Below, piece after piece: positions 4,498 through 5,504 of a stretch of 5,504 bases of DNA. A model generated the notes under the pieces. That model was given only the letters and a program-made list of their open reading frames with translations, was not told the DNA's origin and did no database searches. The translations under genes were made by a program, and so were the position numbers. The stretch is from Solirubrobacterales bacterium (GTDB lineage Bacteria > Actinomycetota > Thermoleophilia > Solirubrobacterales > Solirubrobacteraceae), in assembly GCA_019240015.1 (NCBI GenBank), contig JAFAZB010000177.1, positions 1 to 5,504 of the forward strand, written 5' to 3'. The stretch's first letter is position 1. Every line of letters starts with the position of its first letter.

Positions 4498-5504
4498 ATG
4501 AGCTCTCGTCGGCGCACTGCACGCACTCGGCTGGTGCCTGCCGCGATCGCAATCGTGGCGGTGCTGTGTGCTGCCGCCGCCCTGCCCCTGAGCTCGGTCG
4601 CCTCGCCCAGCATCGACCAGCTGAACTCGCAGCTCAGCCAGCAGCAATCCCGCCAGCACTCGCTGTCGGCCAGCATCGGGGGCCTCTCGCAGGTGATCTC
4701 CTCGCTCGACAGCCAGATCGCACTGGTCCAGTCGCGCGAGGCGAGCGTGCGCGCGGACCTCGCCCGAGACCGGGACCAACTGACCCGAGTCCAGGGGCGG
4801 CTGAGCGCCGAGCGGCGGGTGCTCGCGATCCTCCGGGCGCGGCTGGCCCGTGCCCGGCTGCTGCTCTCACGCCAACTGGTGAGCAGCTACGAAGACGACA
4901 AGCCGGACCTGGTGTCGGTGGTGCTCGAGGCCCGGGGCTTTGCCGACCTGCTGGAGCGGGTGGACTTCCTTCGCCGGGCCGAGCTGCAACAGCAGGCGAT
5001 CATCGCGATCACTCGCGCCGCCAAGGCCCAGGCCGACGAGGCGGCGCGCCAGCTCGCCCAGCTCGAGGCATCCGAGCGCCAGATCACCGAGTCGGCCGCC
5101 GTCCGCGCCCAGGCACTGGCGGGCATGAACGCGCTGCTGCAGTCAAAGCAGGGCGCGCTACGCCAGGCGATGGCCGCCCAACAGGCGGCCCTCCAGGCCA
5201 GCAGGGCACGTGGCTCGCAGCTCCAGTCCCAGATCTCGAAGCTGCAGGCCCAGCAGGCGGCAGCCCAGCAGGCCGCTTCGAGCGGCTCGTCGCTGCCGGC
5301 GCTCGGTCCCACGGGCGGCTGGGCAATCCCCTACGCGATCGTGCTGTGCGAATCGGGCGGGCAGAACCTGCCCCCGAACAGCGCCGGCGCCTCGGGCTAC
5401 TACCAGATCATCCCGAGCACCTGGGCGGGATTCGGCGGCACCGGCCCCGCCGCCTATCTGGCGAGCAAGGCCGAGCAGGACGCGGTCGCGAGCCGGATCT
5501 GGAA
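4498..5504 (+). CDS. secreted coiled-coil protein with Rpf-like transglycosylase domain, C-terminus cut off by window edge
   Basis: 335 codons are visible and the frame runs off the right edge. Residues 1-36 form a signal peptide: basic start 'MSSRRRTARTR', hydrophobic core at 12-30 and a probable signal-peptidase site near 'SSVAS' (32-36). Residues about 38-125 and 158-262 are Gln/Ala/Leu/Arg-rich heptad regions, likely coiled coils. They flank 'LVSSYEDDKPDLVSVVLEA' (127-145) and 'FADLLERVDFLRRA' (148-161), the pattern of CwlO/EnvC-type hydrolase N-termini. After a Ser/Gly linker, residues 274-335 match the resuscitation-promoting-factor/lysozyme-like domain: 'CESGGQN' at 284-290 with catalytic Glu285, 'GYYQIIPSTW' at 300-309 and 'ASKAEQDAVASRIW' at 322-335. 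Such domains cleave the glycan strand of peptidoglycan. The upstream c-di-AMP riboswitch ties it to wall and osmotic control. There is no Shine-Dalgarno sequence before the ATG; a GTG at 4534 would lose the basic start and is less likely. Confidence 0.92.
   Translation, partial: MSSRRRTARTRLVPAAIAIVAVLCAAAALPLSSVASPSIDQLNSQLSQQQSRQHSLSASIGGLSQVISSLDSQIALVQSREASVRADLARDRDQLTRVQGRLSAERRVLAILRARLARARLLLSRQLVSSYEDDKPDLVSVVLEARGFADLLERVDFLRRAELQQQAIIAITRAAKAQADEAARQLAQLEASERQITESAAVRAQALAGMNALLQSKQGALRQAMAAQQAALQASRARGSQLQSQISKLQAQQAAAQQAASSGSSLPALGPTGGWAIPYAIVLCESGGQNLPPNSAGASGYYQIIPSTWAGFGGTGPAAYLASKAEQDAVASRIW

Noticed and set aside
4315..4779. N-terminal extension of the alkyltransferase-like frame to an ATG at 4779
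   Set aside because: The extra 155 residues are low-complexity, run antisense through the riboswitch and the signal peptide of the hydrolase gene, and have no counterpart in the family. The GTG at 4314 gives the normal size.
4887..5312. 141-codon reverse-strand frame rich in Trp, Ser and Ala
   Set aside because: It is antisense to the coiled-coil region of the hydrolase gene; its composition mirrors Gln/Ala/Arg codons on the other strand and it has no recognisable motif.

Overview
The window is very GC-rich, with codons strongly biased to G/C in the third position and genes packed on both strands. It carries a NucS/EndoMS mismatch endonuclease and a c-di-AMP (ydaO/yuaA-type) riboswitch in front of a secreted Rpf-like cell-wall hydrolase. 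That combination points to Actinomycetota. The coiled-coil plus transglycosylase layout and the other gene families suggest the deep-branching class Thermoleophilia (Solirubrobacterales-like), but this placement is inference.

Layout from left to right. A cell-wall hydrolase with a C-terminal NlpC/P60 domain reads leftward off the left edge (843 to 1). It diverges from a gene for a J-domain / SH3-like / TPR protein (1001-2254). The 157-base gap between them holds three abutting perfect 24-bp palindromes (903-974) with the same GCGCATGCGC core; this is the most unusual structure in the window. A convergent gap of 154 bases (2255-2408) holds only GC-rich hairpins. Next comes a GroES-like protein with an added C-terminal zinc ribbon (2798 to 2409), which diverges from nucS (2884-3573) across an 85-base gap with two short palindromes. 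A hairpin terminator candidate (3586-3604) separates nucS from a leftward two-gene unit: an alkyltransferase-like protein (4314 to 4042), then a YjbQ/UPF0047 protein (4042 to 3614), coupled by a one-base stop/start overlap. The last gap carries the riboswitch (about 4371-4491). Seven bases after it begins a secreted CwlO/Rpf-like protein that runs off the right edge (4498-5504).

Three themes emerge. Both edges carry secreted or membrane-anchored peptidoglycan hydrolases, one of them under likely c-di-AMP control. Two neighbouring but separately transcribed genes act on DNA damage or mismatches (NucS and the alkyltransferase-like protein). Two genes belong to chaperone-type families (J-domain and GroES-like). 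Four of the six genes lack a Shine-Dalgarno sequence and have a TANNNT hexamer 6-9 bases before the start codon, which suggests leaderless transcripts. No transposase, CRISPR array, tRNA or rRNA gene was seen, and the neighbourhood looks chromosomal rather than mobile.
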